Shown here in pieces: positions 34,153 through 43,520 of a DNA stretch of 64,000 nucleotides. The first letter of the stretch is position 1. Each line of letters starts with the position of its first letter. The notes below the pieces were generated by a model, which searched no databases, was not told where the DNA came from, and saw only the letters and a program-made list of their open reading frames with translations. This DNA comes from Variovorax beijingensis. GTDB taxonomy: Bacteria; Pseudomonadota; Gammaproteobacteria; Burkholderiales; Burkholderiaceae_C. The position numbers were made by a program, and so were the translations under genes. Where the stretch lies: positions 682,001-746,000 of the forward strand of contig NZ_VIVL01000002.1 of NCBI RefSeq assembly GCF_007828835.1, given 5' to 3'.

Positions 34153-36975
34153 ATGACCGACAAGAAAACGCTGCTGCTCGTCGATGGCTCGAGCTATCTC
34201 TACCGCGCCTTCCATGCCATGCCCGACCTGCGGGCCGTGCCCGGCGACCCGAAGAGCCCGGCGACCGGCGCCATCCGCGGAATGATCAACATGATGACGG
34301 CGCTGCGCCGCGAGGTGCGCGCCGACTACGCGGCCTGCGTCTTCGATGCGCCCGGCAAGACTTTCCGCGACGACCTGTACCCCGAGTACAAGGCCAACCG
34401 CTCTCCCATGCCCGACGACCTGCGCAGCCAGATCGACCCTATCCACCAGGTGGTCAAGCTGATGGGCTGGCCGGTGCTCTGCGTGCCCGACATCGAGGCC
34501 GACGACGTGATCGGCACGCTCGCCAAGACGGCGGCGCAGCAGGGCATCGAAGTCATCGTGTCGAGCGGCGACAAGGACCTGAGCCAGCTGGTGGACGAGC
34601 ACATCACGATCATCGACACGATGAACGGCAAGAAGCGCGACGTGGCGGGGGTCACGGCCGAATTCGGCGTGCCGCCCACCTTGATGATCGACTACCAGAC
34701 GCTGGTGGGCGATGCCGTCGACAATGTGCCCGGCGTCGAGAAGGTCGGCCCCAAGACTGCTGCCAAGTGGCTGCTCGAATACGGCTCGCTCGACGCGCTG
34801 ATCGAACGCGCCGCCGAGGTGAAAGGCCAGGCTGGTGAAAACCTGCGCAAGGCCCTGGACAAGCTCCCGCTGAGCCGCCAGCTCGTCACCATCCGCACCG
34901 ATTGCGACCTGGCCGCGCATGTGGCCGGCCTGCCTTCGCTCGAAGGCCTGCCGGTGGGTGCACCGCAGACCGCGGAGCTCAAGCCCTTCTACGAGAGGTT
35001 CGGCTTCAAGAGCCTGGTCAAGTCCCTCGAGGCGCTGGAAGTGCCGCCCGAGCTGATCGAAGAGAACATCAAGAAGCAGTTGGCCCGGGGCGCCGCCGCG
35101 AGCGCCGACCAGGGCGGCCTGTTCGACGAATCGGCCGAGCTCGGCGCGCTGGAGGCCGCTGCGCCCGCGAGCAACCTCAAGTACGAGACGATCACCACCT
35201 GGGAGCAGTTCGATGCCTGGCTCGCCAAGCTCGAGGCCGCCGAGCTGGCCGCCATCGACACCGAGACCACCTCGCTCGACGAGATGGTCGCGCGCATCGT
35301 CGGCGTGAGCTTCAGCATCGAGCCCGGCGCGGCGGCCTACGTTCCGCTCGCGCACAACTATCCCGACGCGCCCGCGCAGCTGCCCATCGACGAAGTGCTC
35401 GCCAGGCTCAAGCCCTGGCTCGAAAACCCCGCGAAGAAGAAGCTCGGCCAGCACATCAAGTACGACCGCCATGTGTTCGCCAACCACGGCATCGAGGTGC
35501 AGGGCTATGCGCACGACACCATGCTGCAGAGCTACGTGCTCGAGGCGCACCGGCCGCACGGGCTCGCGAGCCTGGCCGAACGGCACCTGGGCCGCAGCGG
35601 CATCTCGTACGAAGACCTGTGCGGCAAGGGCGCGCACCAGATCCCGTTCAGCCAGGTTGACATCGCCAAGGCCGCCGAATATTCGTGCGAGGACAGCGAC
35701 CAGACGCTCGACGTGCACCTGGCGCTGTGGCCCCAGATCGAGCGCGACGAGAAGCTGCGCTTCATCTACCAGCTCGAGATGGATTCGAGCGAGGCGCTCT
35801 ACCGCGTCGAACGCAACGGCGTGCTGATCGATGCGCCCACGCTGGCCGCGCAGAGCCACGAACTCGGCACGCGCATCATGGCGCTCGAGCAGGAGGCTTA
35901 CGAGATCGCCGGCCAGCCCTTCAACCTGGGCTCGCCCAAGCAGATCGGCGAGATCTTCTTCACCAAGCTGGGCCTGCCGGTGGTCAAGAAGACGCCGAGC
36001 GGCGCACCCAGCACCGACGAGGAAGTGCTCGAGAAGCTGGCCGAGGACTATCCGCTGCCGGCCAAGATCCTCGAGCACCGCGGCCTGTCCAAGCTCAAGG
36101 GCACCTACACCGACAAGCTGGGCCAGCTCGCCAACCCGCGCACCGGCCGCGTCCACACGCACTATGCGCAGGCGGTGGCGGTCACGGGGCGGCTGTCGAG
36201 CAACGATCCCAACCTGCAGAACATTCCGATCCGCACGCCCGAAGGCCGCCGCGTGCGCGAGGCCTTCATCGCGCCGCTCGGCAGCGTGATCGCGAGCGCC
36301 GACTACTCGCAGATCGAGCTGCGCATCATGGCCCACATCAGCGGCGACGAGTCGCTGCTGCGCGCCTTCAGGGAAGGCATCGACGTGCACCGCGCCACCG
36401 CGGCGGAGGTGTTCGGCGCCACGCCCGACCAGGTGTCGAGCGAGCAGCGCCGCTATGCCAAGGTGATCAACTTCGGGCTCATCTACGGCATGAGCAGCTT
36501 CGGCCTGGCGCGCAACCTGGGCATCGAGACCAAGGCCGCGGCCTCCTACATCGACCGCTACTTTGCGCGCTATCCGGGCGTGAAGGCGTACATGGACGAG
36601 ACCAAGGCGCTGGCCAAGGAGAAGGGCTATGTGGAGACCGTGTTCGGCCGGCGCCTCTACCTGCCCGAGATCAATTCGCCCAACGGCCCGCGCCGCGGCG
36701 GTGCCGAGCGCGCCGCCATCAACGCGCCGATGCAGGGCACGGCGGCCGACCTGATCAAGCTCAGCATGATCAAGGTACAGAACGTGCTTGACGAGGAGAA
36801 GCGCGCCACCCGCATGATCATGCAGGTGCACGACGAACTGGTGTTCGAGGTGCCCGAAGCCGAGATCGAATGGGTGCGCACCGAAATCCCGCGCCTGATG
36901 GCCGGCGTGGCCGAGCTCAAGGTGCCGCTCCTGGCCGAGATCGGCATCGGTCCCAACTGGGACAAGGCGCACTGA
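34153..36975 (+). CDS. polA: DNA polymerase I
   Basis: The 940-residue enzyme has all three domains. The 5'-3' exonuclease domain (1-290) opens LLLVDGSSYLYRAFHAMP. The 3'-5' exonuclease domain (about 355-540) keeps the AIDTETTSLD metal ligands, so proofreading should be active. The polymerase domain (about 560-940) shows LQNIPIRTPEGRRVR, ASADYSQIELRIMAH and MQVHDELVFEVPE. I start at the ATG at 34153 by family alignment; an upstream frame adds 16 residues. It fills repair gaps and removes RNA primers. Confidence 0.95.
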   Translation: MTDKKTLLLVDGSSYLYRAFHAMPDLRAVPGDPKSPATGAIRGMINMMTALRREVRADYAACVFDAPGKTFRDDLYPEYKANRSPMPDDLRSQIDPIHQVVKLMGWPVLCVPDIEADDVIGTLAKTAAQQGIEVIVSSGDKDLSQLVDEHITIIDTMNGKKRDVAGVTAEFGVPPTLMIDYQTLVGDAVDNVPGVEKVGPKTAAKWLLEYGSLDALIERAAEVKGQAGENLRKALDKLPLSRQLVTIRTDCDLAAHVAGLPSLEGLPVGAPQTAELKPFYERFGFKSLVKSLEALEVPPELIEENIKKQLARGAAASADQGGLFDESAELGALEAAAPASNLKYETITTWEQFDAWLAKLEAAELAAIDTETTSLDEMVARIVGVSFSIEPGAAAYVPLAHNYPDAPAQLPIDEVLARLKPWLENPAKKKLGQHIKYDRHVFANHGIEVQGYAHDTMLQSYVLEAHRPHGLASLAERHLGRSGISYEDLCGKGAHQIPFSQVDIAKAAEYSCEDSDQTLDVHLALWPQIERDEKLRFIYQLEMDSSEALYRVERNGVLIDAPTLAAQSHELGTRIMALEQEAYEIAGQPFNLGSPKQIGEIFFTKLGLPVVKKTPSGAPSTDEEVLEKLAEDYPLPAKILEHRGLSKLKGTYTDKLGQLANPRTGRVHTHYAQAVAVTGRLSSNDPNLQNIPIRTPEGRRVREAFIAPLGSVIASADYSQIELRIMAHISGDESLLRAFREGIDVHRATAAEVFGATPDQVSSEQRRYAKVINFGLIYGMSSFGLARNLGIETKAAASYIDRYFARYPGVKAYMDETKALAKEKGYVETVFGRRLYLPEINSPNGPRRGGAERAAINAPMQGTAADLIKLSMIKVQNVLDEEKRATRMIMQVHDELVFEVPEAEIEWVRTEIPRLMAGVAELKVPLLAEIGIGPNWDKAH

Positions 36976-37008
36976 TCCCCACCCACTGAAGAAAGAAGAA
37001 GCACGCAC

Positions 37009-38295
37009 ATGACATTCCAGCCCCGCAAATTCTTGCTCGCCGCCGTTTGCGCCGCATGCCTTGGCACCGCGTTTGCCGCGCCCGATGCCCGCATCGCCTC
37101 GCTGGCCGCCAAGGAAAAGCCCGCGCTGCTCGAGACGCTGAAGGAGCTGGTCTCCATCGAATCCGGCAGCCGCGACCTCGAAGGCCTCGAGAAGATCTCC
37201 GAGCTCATCGCCGCAAAGTTCAAGGCCATGGGCGGCGAGGTCGAGCTGGTCGACACCAGCGCCGAGGCCTACCGCATGGAAGACACGCCCGAGAAGATCG
37301 GCCGGGCGGTGCGCGCCACCTTCAAGGGCACGGGCAAGAAGAAGTTCATGTTGATCGCGCACATGGACACGGTCTACACCGTGGGCATGCTCGACAAGCA
37401 GCCGTTCCGCGTCGAAGGCGACAAGGCCTATGGCCTGGGCATTGCCGACGACAAGCAGGGCGTGGCCGTCATCACGCACACGGTGGCGATGCTGCAGGCG
37501 CTGAAGTTCAAGGACTACGGCACGCTCACGGTGCTGATCAACGGCGACGAGGAAATCAGCTCGCCGGGTTCGCGCGCGCTCATCACGCGGCTGGGCGGCG
37601 AGCACGATGCGGTGCTGTCGTTCGAGGGCGCCTCGGTCAAGGAAGACAAGCTCTCGCTGGCTACCGCGGGCATCGCCTCGGTCACGCTGAACGTCACGGG
37701 CAAGGCCTCGCACGCGGGTTCGGCGCCGGAGCTGGGCGTGAACGCGCTCTACGAGCTGTCGCACCAGATCCTGCAGATGCGCGACCTGTCCGATCCCGCC
37801 ACCGGGCTCAAGATGAACTGGACCATCTCGCGCTCGGGCAGCAACCGCAACGTGATTCCGGCCAGCGCCACCGCGGGCGCCGACGTGCGCGTGCTCAAGG
37901 TGAGCGACTACGACCGCATCGAGCAGCAGGTGCAGGAGCGCGTGAAGAAGCAGCTGATCCCGGAGGCCAAGGTCGTGATGAAGTTCGAGCGCCGCCGTCC
38001 GCCGCTCGAAGCCACCGATGCCTCGCTGGCGCTTGCGAAGCACGCGCAGCAGATCTACAAGGACGAGCTCGGCCGGCCGCTGGGCGCCGACGACAAGGTG
38101 GCCGGCGGCGGCACCGATGCCGCCTTTGCCGCGCTCAAGACCAAGGCGCCGGTGGTCGAGCGCTTCGGCCTGCAGGGCTTCGGCGCGCATTCGGCCGATG
38201 CCGAGTACGTGCTGGTCGACTCCATCGAGCCGAGGCTCTATCTTGCAACCCGCATGGTGATGGACCTCTCGCGCAGCAAGGTCGCAGGCAACTGA
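37009..38295 (+). CDS. Glutamate carboxypeptidase (CPG2-like, M20)
   Basis: This 428-residue zinc peptidase has a signal peptide (about 1-23) and the M20 motifs SHMDTVY-like AHMDTVYTVGM, GLGIADDKQG, NGDEEISSPGS (catalytic Glu), and GKASHAGSAPELGVNALYE. It closely resembles Pseudomonas carboxypeptidase G2, which removes C-terminal glutamate from folates and peptides. It is a paralogue of the gene at 56940-58211. It ends 7 bases before a LysR gene on the same strand. Confidence 0.87.
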   Translation: MTFQPRKFLLAAVCAACLGTAFAAPDARIASLAAKEKPALLETLKELVSIESGSRDLEGLEKISELIAAKFKAMGGEVELVDTSAEAYRMEDTPEKIGRAVRATFKGTGKKKFMLIAHMDTVYTVGMLDKQPFRVEGDKAYGLGIADDKQGVAVITHTVAMLQALKFKDYGTLTVLINGDEEISSPGSRALITRLGGEHDAVLSFEGASVKEDKLSLATAGIASVTLNVTGKASHAGSAPELGVNALYELSHQILQMRDLSDPATGLKMNWTISRSGSNRNVIPASATAGADVRVLKVSDYDRIEQQVQERVKKQLIPEAKVVMKFERRRPPLEATDASLALAKHAQQIYKDELGRPLGADDKVAGGGTDAAFAALKTKAPVVERFGLQGFGAHSADAEYVLVDSIEPRLYLATRMVMDLSRSKVAGN

Positions 38296-38302
38296 GCCGG
38301 CC

Positions 38303-39205
38303 ATGCGCCTGCGCCACATCGAGGTCTTCAACGCGATCATGCTCACGGGCAGCGTGAGCGCGGCGGCGCGGCTCATCAACATCACGCAGCCGGCCGTGAG
38401 CCGCACCTTGCAGCATGCCGAGCTGCAACTGGGCTTTCCGCTGTTCCAGCGCGCCAAGGGCCGGCTCACGCCGACCACCGAGGCGCTCACGCTCTATCCG
38501 CACATCGAGCGGCTGTTCGCGCAGCTCGACGAGGTGCAGCGCCTCGCGGCCAACCTGCGGGCGGGCAGCGACACCGGCGAGCTGCGCATCCTGAGCGTGC
38601 TGGCGCTGAGCTACGAGGTGCTGCCGCGCGCGCTCAAGGCCTTCCGCGAGAAGCACCCCGGCTATTCGATCACCGTCGAGTCGCTGCATTCGCCGCAGAT
38701 CATGTCGGCGCTGCTGCTGCAGGAGGCCGACGTGGGCTTTGTCTTCAGCCCCGCGGTGCATCCCTCGCTCACGCAGGAGACGCTGGCCGACACGCGCATG
38801 GTGTGCATCGCGCCCAAGGGCATGCTGCCGCGCGCACTGGTGCGCAACGGCTCGGTGGCGCTGCACGACCTGGTCGACCGGCCGGTGATCGGCCTGGACA
38901 GCCGTGACCCGGTGGGCACCAGCCTGAGCCAGGCCTGCCGCCAGGCGGGCGTCGGCTTCCAGCAGGCGGTGGTCACGGTGCAGACCTACCACGCGGCGCT
39001 GTCGATGGCGCACCACGGCCTCGGCGTGGCGCTGGTCGACGGCTGCACGGCGCGCTCGGCGGACGCCGCCAAGGTCGACGTGCTCGCGCTGGAGCCGCAC
39101 ATCCCGGTGCCGGTGCGCGCCTTGCGTTTTGCGGGCAAGCCCGATTCGGTGGCGGTGCGTGGCATCACGCGCTGCATGCGCGAGGCGATCGAACAGGCGG
39201 CCTGA
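38303..39205 (+). CDS. LysR-family transcriptional regulator
   Basis: The 300-residue regulator has an N-terminal HTH (LRHIEVFNAIMLTGSVSAAA, ITQPAVSRTLQHAE) and a periplasmic-binding-like effector domain. LysR genes usually act on a neighbouring divergent gene; here candidates are the downstream oxidase, the orphan binding protein or the carboxypeptidase it follows. The effector is unknown. A GCGGCC-tgag-GGCCGC inverted repeat covers its stop codon. Confidence 0.87.
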   Translation: MRLRHIEVFNAIMLTGSVSAAARLINITQPAVSRTLQHAELQLGFPLFQRAKGRLTPTTEALTLYPHIERLFAQLDEVQRLAANLRAGSDTGELRILSVLALSYEVLPRALKAFREKHPGYSITVESLHSPQIMSALLLQEADVGFVFSPAVHPSLTQETLADTRMVCIAPKGMLPRALVRNGSVALHDLVDRPVIGLDSRDPVGTSLSQACRQAGVGFQQAVVTVQTYHAALSMAHHGLGVALVDGCTARSADAAKVDVLALEPHIPVPVRALRFAGKPDSVAVRGITRCMREAIEQAA

Positions 39206-39223
39206 GGGCCGCAGCGGGGAAAC

Positions 39224-40444
39224 TCAGGAGTCCGCGGACTCCAGCGCCTCGGCAATCCGCTGCGCCGAGCCGAAGGCCAGCGTGAAGCCCAGCGCGCCGT
39301 GCCCGGTGTTGAACAGCATGTTGGCCGGCGCGCTCGCCAGCCGCCCGATGATCGGCAGCCCCTTGGGCGTGGCCGGCCGCATGCCAGTCCACGGGTGCAG
39401 TTCCTCGAGCCGGCTTGCATGCGGGAAGACGGCGCGCGTGGCCGCGGCCAGCGTCTCGATGCGCGTGGCCGGAATGCTCGCATCGTGCCCCACCAGTTCC
39501 GCCATGCCCGCCACGCGCAGCCGCGAGCCGATGCGCGCGAACACCACCTTGCGGGCGCTGTCGGTCACGTTCACCGTGGGTGCGGCGCCCGGCGAAGGAT
39601 CGACCTCCACCGTGATGCTGTAGCCCTTGAGCGGATACACCGGCAGGTAGGCGCCCAGCGCGCGCCCGAGCCGGTGAGAGGCCGAGCCCAGCGCCATGAC
39701 GAAGGCATCGGCCTCGATGCTGCCGGCACTGGTGTTCACTGCCGCCACCCGGCCCTTGCTGCGTGCGAATCCATGCACGTCGGTGCCGAGCAGAAAGCGC
39801 ACGCCGCGTGCGCCGAGCACCCGCTGCAGTTCGGCGCAGACCTTGAGGCAGTCGGCCGCGCATTCGCTCGGCGTGTAGACCGCGCCCGCCATCTGGCCGC
39901 GGTAGCCCGCGAGTGCGGGCTCGATGGCCACGCACTCGTCGGGCGAGACGATGCGCTGCGCGCTGCCCATGGTGCGCTGCAGTTCGAGCTGCGCGCGCGC
40001 CCCGTCGAGCGAGGCCGCGCTGGCGTACAGCACCAGCTTGCCGGTGGCGGAAAAGTCGCAGTCGGGTGCCACGTCGGCCTGCATGGCCTCGAATCCGGTG
40101 CGGCTCAGCGCGGCCAGCGCGAGCAGCTGGGCCGTGGTGCTGCGGGAGGTCTGCGCATTGCAGGCAGCCATGAACGCCAACCCCCAGCGCCATTGCAGCG
40201 GATCGAGCTGGGGCCGCAGCTTGAGCGGCGACGAGGGCGAGAGCAGCAGCTTGGGCAGCTGCTTCCAGATCGACGGGTCGGCCAGCGGCTGCACGTACGA
40301 GTAGCTGAGCTGCGCGCCGTTGCCGCCGCTGGCGCCCGCACCGGGGGCTGCGCGGTCGACGACCGTGACTTGGTGGCCCCGGCGTTCGAGCTGCCAGGCG
40401 GTGGCCAGGCCCACGATGCCGGCGCCCAGCACACACACATGCAT
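39224..40444 (-). CDS. FAD-dependent D-amino-acid dehydrogenase (DadA-like)
   Basis: The 406-residue protein has the dinucleotide motif GAGIVGLATAWQLERRGHQVTVVDR at its start (MHVCVLGAG), GASGGNGAQLSYSYVQPLADPS, a DadA hallmark, and a C-terminal FAD motif GHGALGFTLAFGSAQRIAE. It should oxidise D-amino acids at the inner membrane face. The frame extends 26 codons upstream, but the family start is the ATG at 40444. It is divergent from the glutamate-type binding protein gene across a region with operator-like repeats. Confidence 0.85.
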   Translation of the reverse strand: MHVCVLGAGIVGLATAWQLERRGHQVTVVDRAAPGAGASGGNGAQLSYSYVQPLADPSIWKQLPKLLLSPSSPLKLRPQLDPLQWRWGLAFMAACNAQTSRSTTAQLLALAALSRTGFEAMQADVAPDCDFSATGKLVLYASAASLDGARAQLELQRTMGSAQRIVSPDECVAIEPALAGYRGQMAGAVYTPSECAADCLKVCAELQRVLGARGVRFLLGTDVHGFARSKGRVAAVNTSAGSIEADAFVMALGSASHRLGRALGAYLPVYPLKGYSITVEVDPSPGAAPTVNVTDSARKVVFARIGSRLRVAGMAELVGHDASIPATRIETLAAATRAVFPHASRLEELHPWTGMRPATPKGLPIIGRLASAPANMLFNTGHGALGFTLAFGSAQRIAEALESADS

Positions 40445-40590
40445 GAAGGCAACTTTCCGGGAGGGAGTGAAGAGGGGACGGCATCGACTGTAGGTGCACG
40501 CCGCGCCGGCCGGAAATGCCAAAAGCGTGGTGGCCCATAGCCAAAGCGCATGCCTTGCCGACTGCGTTTTCCTGGGGCGTTAACAGGCCC

Positions 40591-40660
40591 TACCCATAAC
40601 CTTTGGGTATGGCCTAGGGTTCAATTGGAATTGTCGCGCTGTGTCACTCCTTCTTACACT
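40591..40660. promoter_or_regulatory. Inverted repeats and promoter between D-aa dehydrogenase and binding protein
   Basis: TACCCA-taacctt-TGGGTA (40591-40609) is a LysR-like dyad. CAATT-gg-AATTG (40622-40633) follows. TTGTCG (40631-40636), 18 bases, TACACT (40655-40660) is a promoter candidate for the rightward binding-protein gene. The dyad may be the site of the nearby LysR protein. Confidence 0.45.
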
Positions 40661-40695
40661 GGCCGTTCTGTTCAACCAACCTGAAGAAGGCTCGC

Positions 40696-41583
40696 ATGAA
40701 ACTCTCCGCATTGATGGCCGCCGCTGCCGTGGTGCTGCTTACCGCCACCGGCGTCCAGGCCGCCGACACGCTGGCCAAGATCGCCGAGACCGGCAAGATC
40801 ACGCTCGCCTACCGCGAGTCGTCGGTGCCCTTCAGCTACCTGGACGGCCCCAACAAGCCGATCGGTTTCTCGGTCGAACTCTCCAACGCCGTGGTCGAGG
40901 CGGTGAAGAAGAAGCTCAACAAGCCCAGCCTGCAGGTGCAGCTGATGCCGGTGACCTCGCAGAACCGCATTCCGCTCATCACCAACGGCACCATCGACCT
41001 GGAGTGCGGCTCCACCACCAACAACAGCGCGCGCGGCAAGGACGTGGCCTTTGCCGTCAACCATTTCTACACGGGCACGCGCCTGCTGGTGAAAAAGTCC
41101 TCGAAGATCAAGGACTACGCCGACCTCGCCAAGAAGACGGTGGCCAGCACCACCGGCACCACCAATGCGCTGGTCATGCGCAAGTACAACACCGAGAAGA
41201 ACCTCGACATGGACATCGTGCTCGGCAAGGACCACGCCGACGCCTTCCTGCTCGTGGAAAGCGACCGCGCCATGGCGTTTGCCATGGACGACATCCTGCT
41301 GTACGGCCTGATCGCCAACGCCAAGAACCCGGCCGACTACGAGGTGGTGGGCGAGGCGCTGCAGGTCGAGCCCTATGCCTGCATGCTGCCCAAGGACGAT
41401 CCGGCCTTCAAGAAGCTGGTGGACGACACCTTCATCGGCATGATGAAGAGCGGCGAGTTCGAGAAGCTCTACACCAAGTGGTTCATGTCGCCGATCCCGC
41501 CGAAGAACGTGCCGCTGAACCTGCCCATGAGCCAGCAGCTCAAGGACAACATCAAGGCGCCTTCGGACAAGCCAGCTACTTGA
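40696..41583 (+). CDS. Glutamate/aspartate-type ABC transporter binding protein (GltI-like)
   Basis: This 295-residue SBP_bac_3 protein has a signal peptide (1-22, ending VQA), an ITLAYRESSVPFSYLDG opening, and the DLECGSTTNN and SDRAMAFAMDD segments characteristic of GltI. It should bind glutamate or aspartate in the periplasm. No permease or ATPase gene adjoins it, so it must share those of another locus. A racemase for Asp/Glu follows after a hairpin repeat. Confidence 0.86.
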   Translation: MKLSALMAAAAVVLLTATGVQAADTLAKIAETGKITLAYRESSVPFSYLDGPNKPIGFSVELSNAVVEAVKKKLNKPSLQVQLMPVTSQNRIPLITNGTIDLECGSTTNNSARGKDVAFAVNHFYTGTRLLVKKSSKIKDYADLAKKTVASTTGTTNALVMRKYNTEKNLDMDIVLGKDHADAFLLVESDRAMAFAMDDILLYGLIANAKNPADYEVVGEALQVEPYACMLPKDDPAFKKLVDDTFIGMMKSGEFEKLYTKWFMSPIPPKNVPLNLPMSQQLKDNIKAPSDKPAT

Positions 41584-41588
41584 GCTCG

Positions 41589-41676
41589 CCCCCAGGCTGC
41601 GCGCACTTCGTGTCGCTTCGCCCACCCCCTACCGGGGGCAATACCAGCGGCCCGGCAAAGCCGGTTCCGCGGTATT
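41589..41676 (+). repeat. Intergenic hairpin repeat (REP-like), copy A
   Basis: An 88-base element contains CCCCCTACCGGGGG and GCGGCCCGGCAAAGCCGGTTCCGC-type bulged stems. The same element occurs inverted at 51795-51880. The stem loops lie just after the binding-protein stop. Confidence 0.75.
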
Positions 41677-41695
41677 CCTGAAACAGAGAAAGATC

Positions 41696-42433
41696 ATGGC
41701 TTCCACGAACGTAGTTGGCATTCTGGGCGGCATGGGCCCCGCGGCGGGGGCCGACTTCGTCCGGCTGTTCGTGCAGGCCTGCGCGCAGCAGATGCGCGCG
41801 CGCGGGGAGCCGGTGCGGGACCAGTCCTTTCCGGAACACTGGCTCGCGCAGGTGCCGGTGCCCGACCGCACCGACGCGCTGGGCTCGGCCGAAAACGGCG
41901 CACACCAGCCGCTCGAGCCGATGCTGCAGGCGCTCGGGCGCCTGGCCGCGCTGGGCAGCCAGGCCGTGGCCATCGCCTGCAACACCGCGCATGCCTGGCA
42001 TGACCGCCTGCAGGAGCGCTTTCCGCAGATCGAGCTGCTGCACATGGCGCGCGAGGTGGCGCGGCATCTGGCCGCGCAGGGCACGGGCAGCGTGGCGCTG
42101 ATGGCCACCGAAGGCACCTACCGCGTGCGGCTCTACGAGCAGGCGCTGGCCGAGGCAGGGCTCGACTGCCATGTGCCGCTGGCCGAAGAGCGGCGCATCA
42201 TCACGCGCGGCATCTTCGACGGGGTCAAGGCCGGCAACATGCAGCTCGCCGAGGCCTGCTTTTCGCAGGTGGCGCTGCAGCTCGCGCAGCGCCACGGGCC
42301 GGTCACCATCATCATGGGCTGCACCGAGGTGCCGCTCGGGCTCCAGGGCTCGGCCGCCGTGGCCGGGCTGGACCTGGTCGACCCGGCGCAGGTGCTGGCC
42401 GCCGCACTGGCGCGCCGCGCCTACCGCGACTAG
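41696..42433 (+). CDS. Aspartate/glutamate racemase family protein
   Basis: The 245-residue enzyme has the GGMGPAAGADFV opening of amino-acid racemases, an IACNTAHAWHD segment with the first catalytic cysteine, and the second cysteine in MGCTEVPLGL. Both catalytic cysteines are present, so it should be active; it may act on aspartate or another amino acid. The start is the ATG at 41696 behind GAGAAAG. It follows the glutamate-type binding protein and suits D-amino-acid use in this region. Confidence 0.85.
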   Translation: MASTNVVGILGGMGPAAGADFVRLFVQACAQQMRARGEPVRDQSFPEHWLAQVPVPDRTDALGSAENGAHQPLEPMLQALGRLAALGSQAVAIACNTAHAWHDRLQERFPQIELLHMAREVARHLAAQGTGSVALMATEGTYRVRLYEQALAEAGLDCHVPLAEERRIITRGIFDGVKAGNMQLAEACFSQVALQLAQRHGPVTIIMGCTEVPLGLQGSAAVAGLDLVDPAQVLAAALARRAYRD

Positions 42434-42542
42434 TCCGGCAGCAACCCTGCCGGCAGACGGGCCGGGCTGGTTTCGCCTACATTGCGGCGTGCGTTTTTCG
42501 CGCATGCCCTCCTTGTCCGACGATTCAACTGGAGCCCTACCC

Positions 42543-43442
42543 ATGTCCCTTCGCGACGACAGCCGTTCCGATTTCGATTCGCTTCGCCCCGGCCAGAGCA
42601 CAGAGCAGGGTGCCACGCGGCGCACCGCGCTCAAGGCCGCCATTGGCGTGGGCTACGCGGCCGCGGTCATGCCGGTCATGGCGCAGACCGCCATCAGCAC
42701 CTCGGCCGAAGGCCTGAAGGCCGGCCCCGTCAAGTACACCGTCAATGGCTTCGAGGTGCCGGCCTATGCGGCCGCACCGGCCGGCGAGTCCGGCCTGCCC
42801 GTGATCCTGGTGGTGCAGGAAATCTTCGGCGTGCACGAATACATCGCCGACACCTGCCGCCGCTTCGCCCAGCTCGGCTACCTGGCGATCGCGCCCGAAC
42901 TCTATGCGCGGCAGGGCAATCCGCGCGGCTATACCGACATCCCGAAACTGCAGGCCGACATCGTGAGCAAGGTGCCCGATGCGCAGGTGCTGGCCGACCT
43001 CGATGGTGCACTTTCGTATGCATCGGCCAATGGCGGCAACGTGGCCAAGGCCGGCATCACCGGCTTCTGCTGGGGCGGGCGCATCGTGTGGCTCTACGCC
43101 GCCACCGGCAAGGTCAAGGCCGGCGTGGCCTGGTACGGCCGGCTGGTTGGCCAGCCGAGCGAACTCACGCCCAGGCACCCGGTCGACATCGCGGCCAGCC
43201 TGCAGGCGCCGGTGCTCGGCCTCTACGGCGGCAAGGACCAGGGCATCCCCCTTGACACGGTTGATAAGATGAAAGCCGCCCTGGCCACCGGAACCCCGGC
43301 GGCCAAGGCTTCGAGCTTCGTCGTGTATCCCGAAGCAGGCCACGCGTTCCATGCCGATTACCGCCCGAGCTACGTGAAGAGCGCGGCCGAGGACGGATGG
43401 CAGCGCGCCACGGCCTGGTTCAAAGCCAATGGCGTCGCCTGA
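42543..43442 (+). CDS. Dienelactone hydrolase family protein, exported
   Basis: The 299-residue protein has the DLH triad: nucleophile C176 in GFCWGG, D232 and H267 (AGHAFH). An N-terminal segment RRTALKAAIGVGYAAAVM resembles a Tat signal peptide with twin arginines, although the tail of the Tat motif is weak. GGAG stands eight bases before the ATG. Dienelactone hydrolases act on cyclic enol lactones, but exported members often act on other esters. The gene is closed by a terminator. Confidence 0.82.
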   Translation: MSLRDDSRSDFDSLRPGQSTEQGATRRTALKAAIGVGYAAAVMPVMAQTAISTSAEGLKAGPVKYTVNGFEVPAYAAAPAGESGLPVILVVQEIFGVHEYIADTCRRFAQLGYLAIAPELYARQGNPRGYTDIPKLQADIVSKVPDAQVLADLDGALSYASANGGNVAKAGITGFCWGGRIVWLYAATGKVKAGVAWYGRLVGQPSELTPRHPVDIAASLQAPVLGLYGGKDQGIPLDTVDKMKAALATGTPAAKASSFVVYPEAGHAFHADYRPSYVKSAAEDGWQRATAWFKANGVA

Positions 43443-43468
43443 CGGCGGCCAGCAGCCACCCACCGCCG

Positions 43469-43500
43469 AAGGCCGTCCGAGTGACGGCCTTTCTCTTTTT
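43469..43500 (+). terminator. Intrinsic terminator after dienelactone hydrolase
   Basis: AAGGCCGTC (43469-43477), loop CGAGT, GACGGCCTT (43483-43491), then TTCTCTTTTT. Confidence 0.8.
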
Positions 43501-43520
43501 ATGAACGGTATCGGGCATCA

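Noticed and set aside
34048-38490. Very long minus-strand open frame (about 1480 codons) opposite polA and the CPG2-like gene
   Set aside because: It mirrors third-position GC bias of the real genes, has low-complexity His/Arg/Gln content, and no family resemblance.
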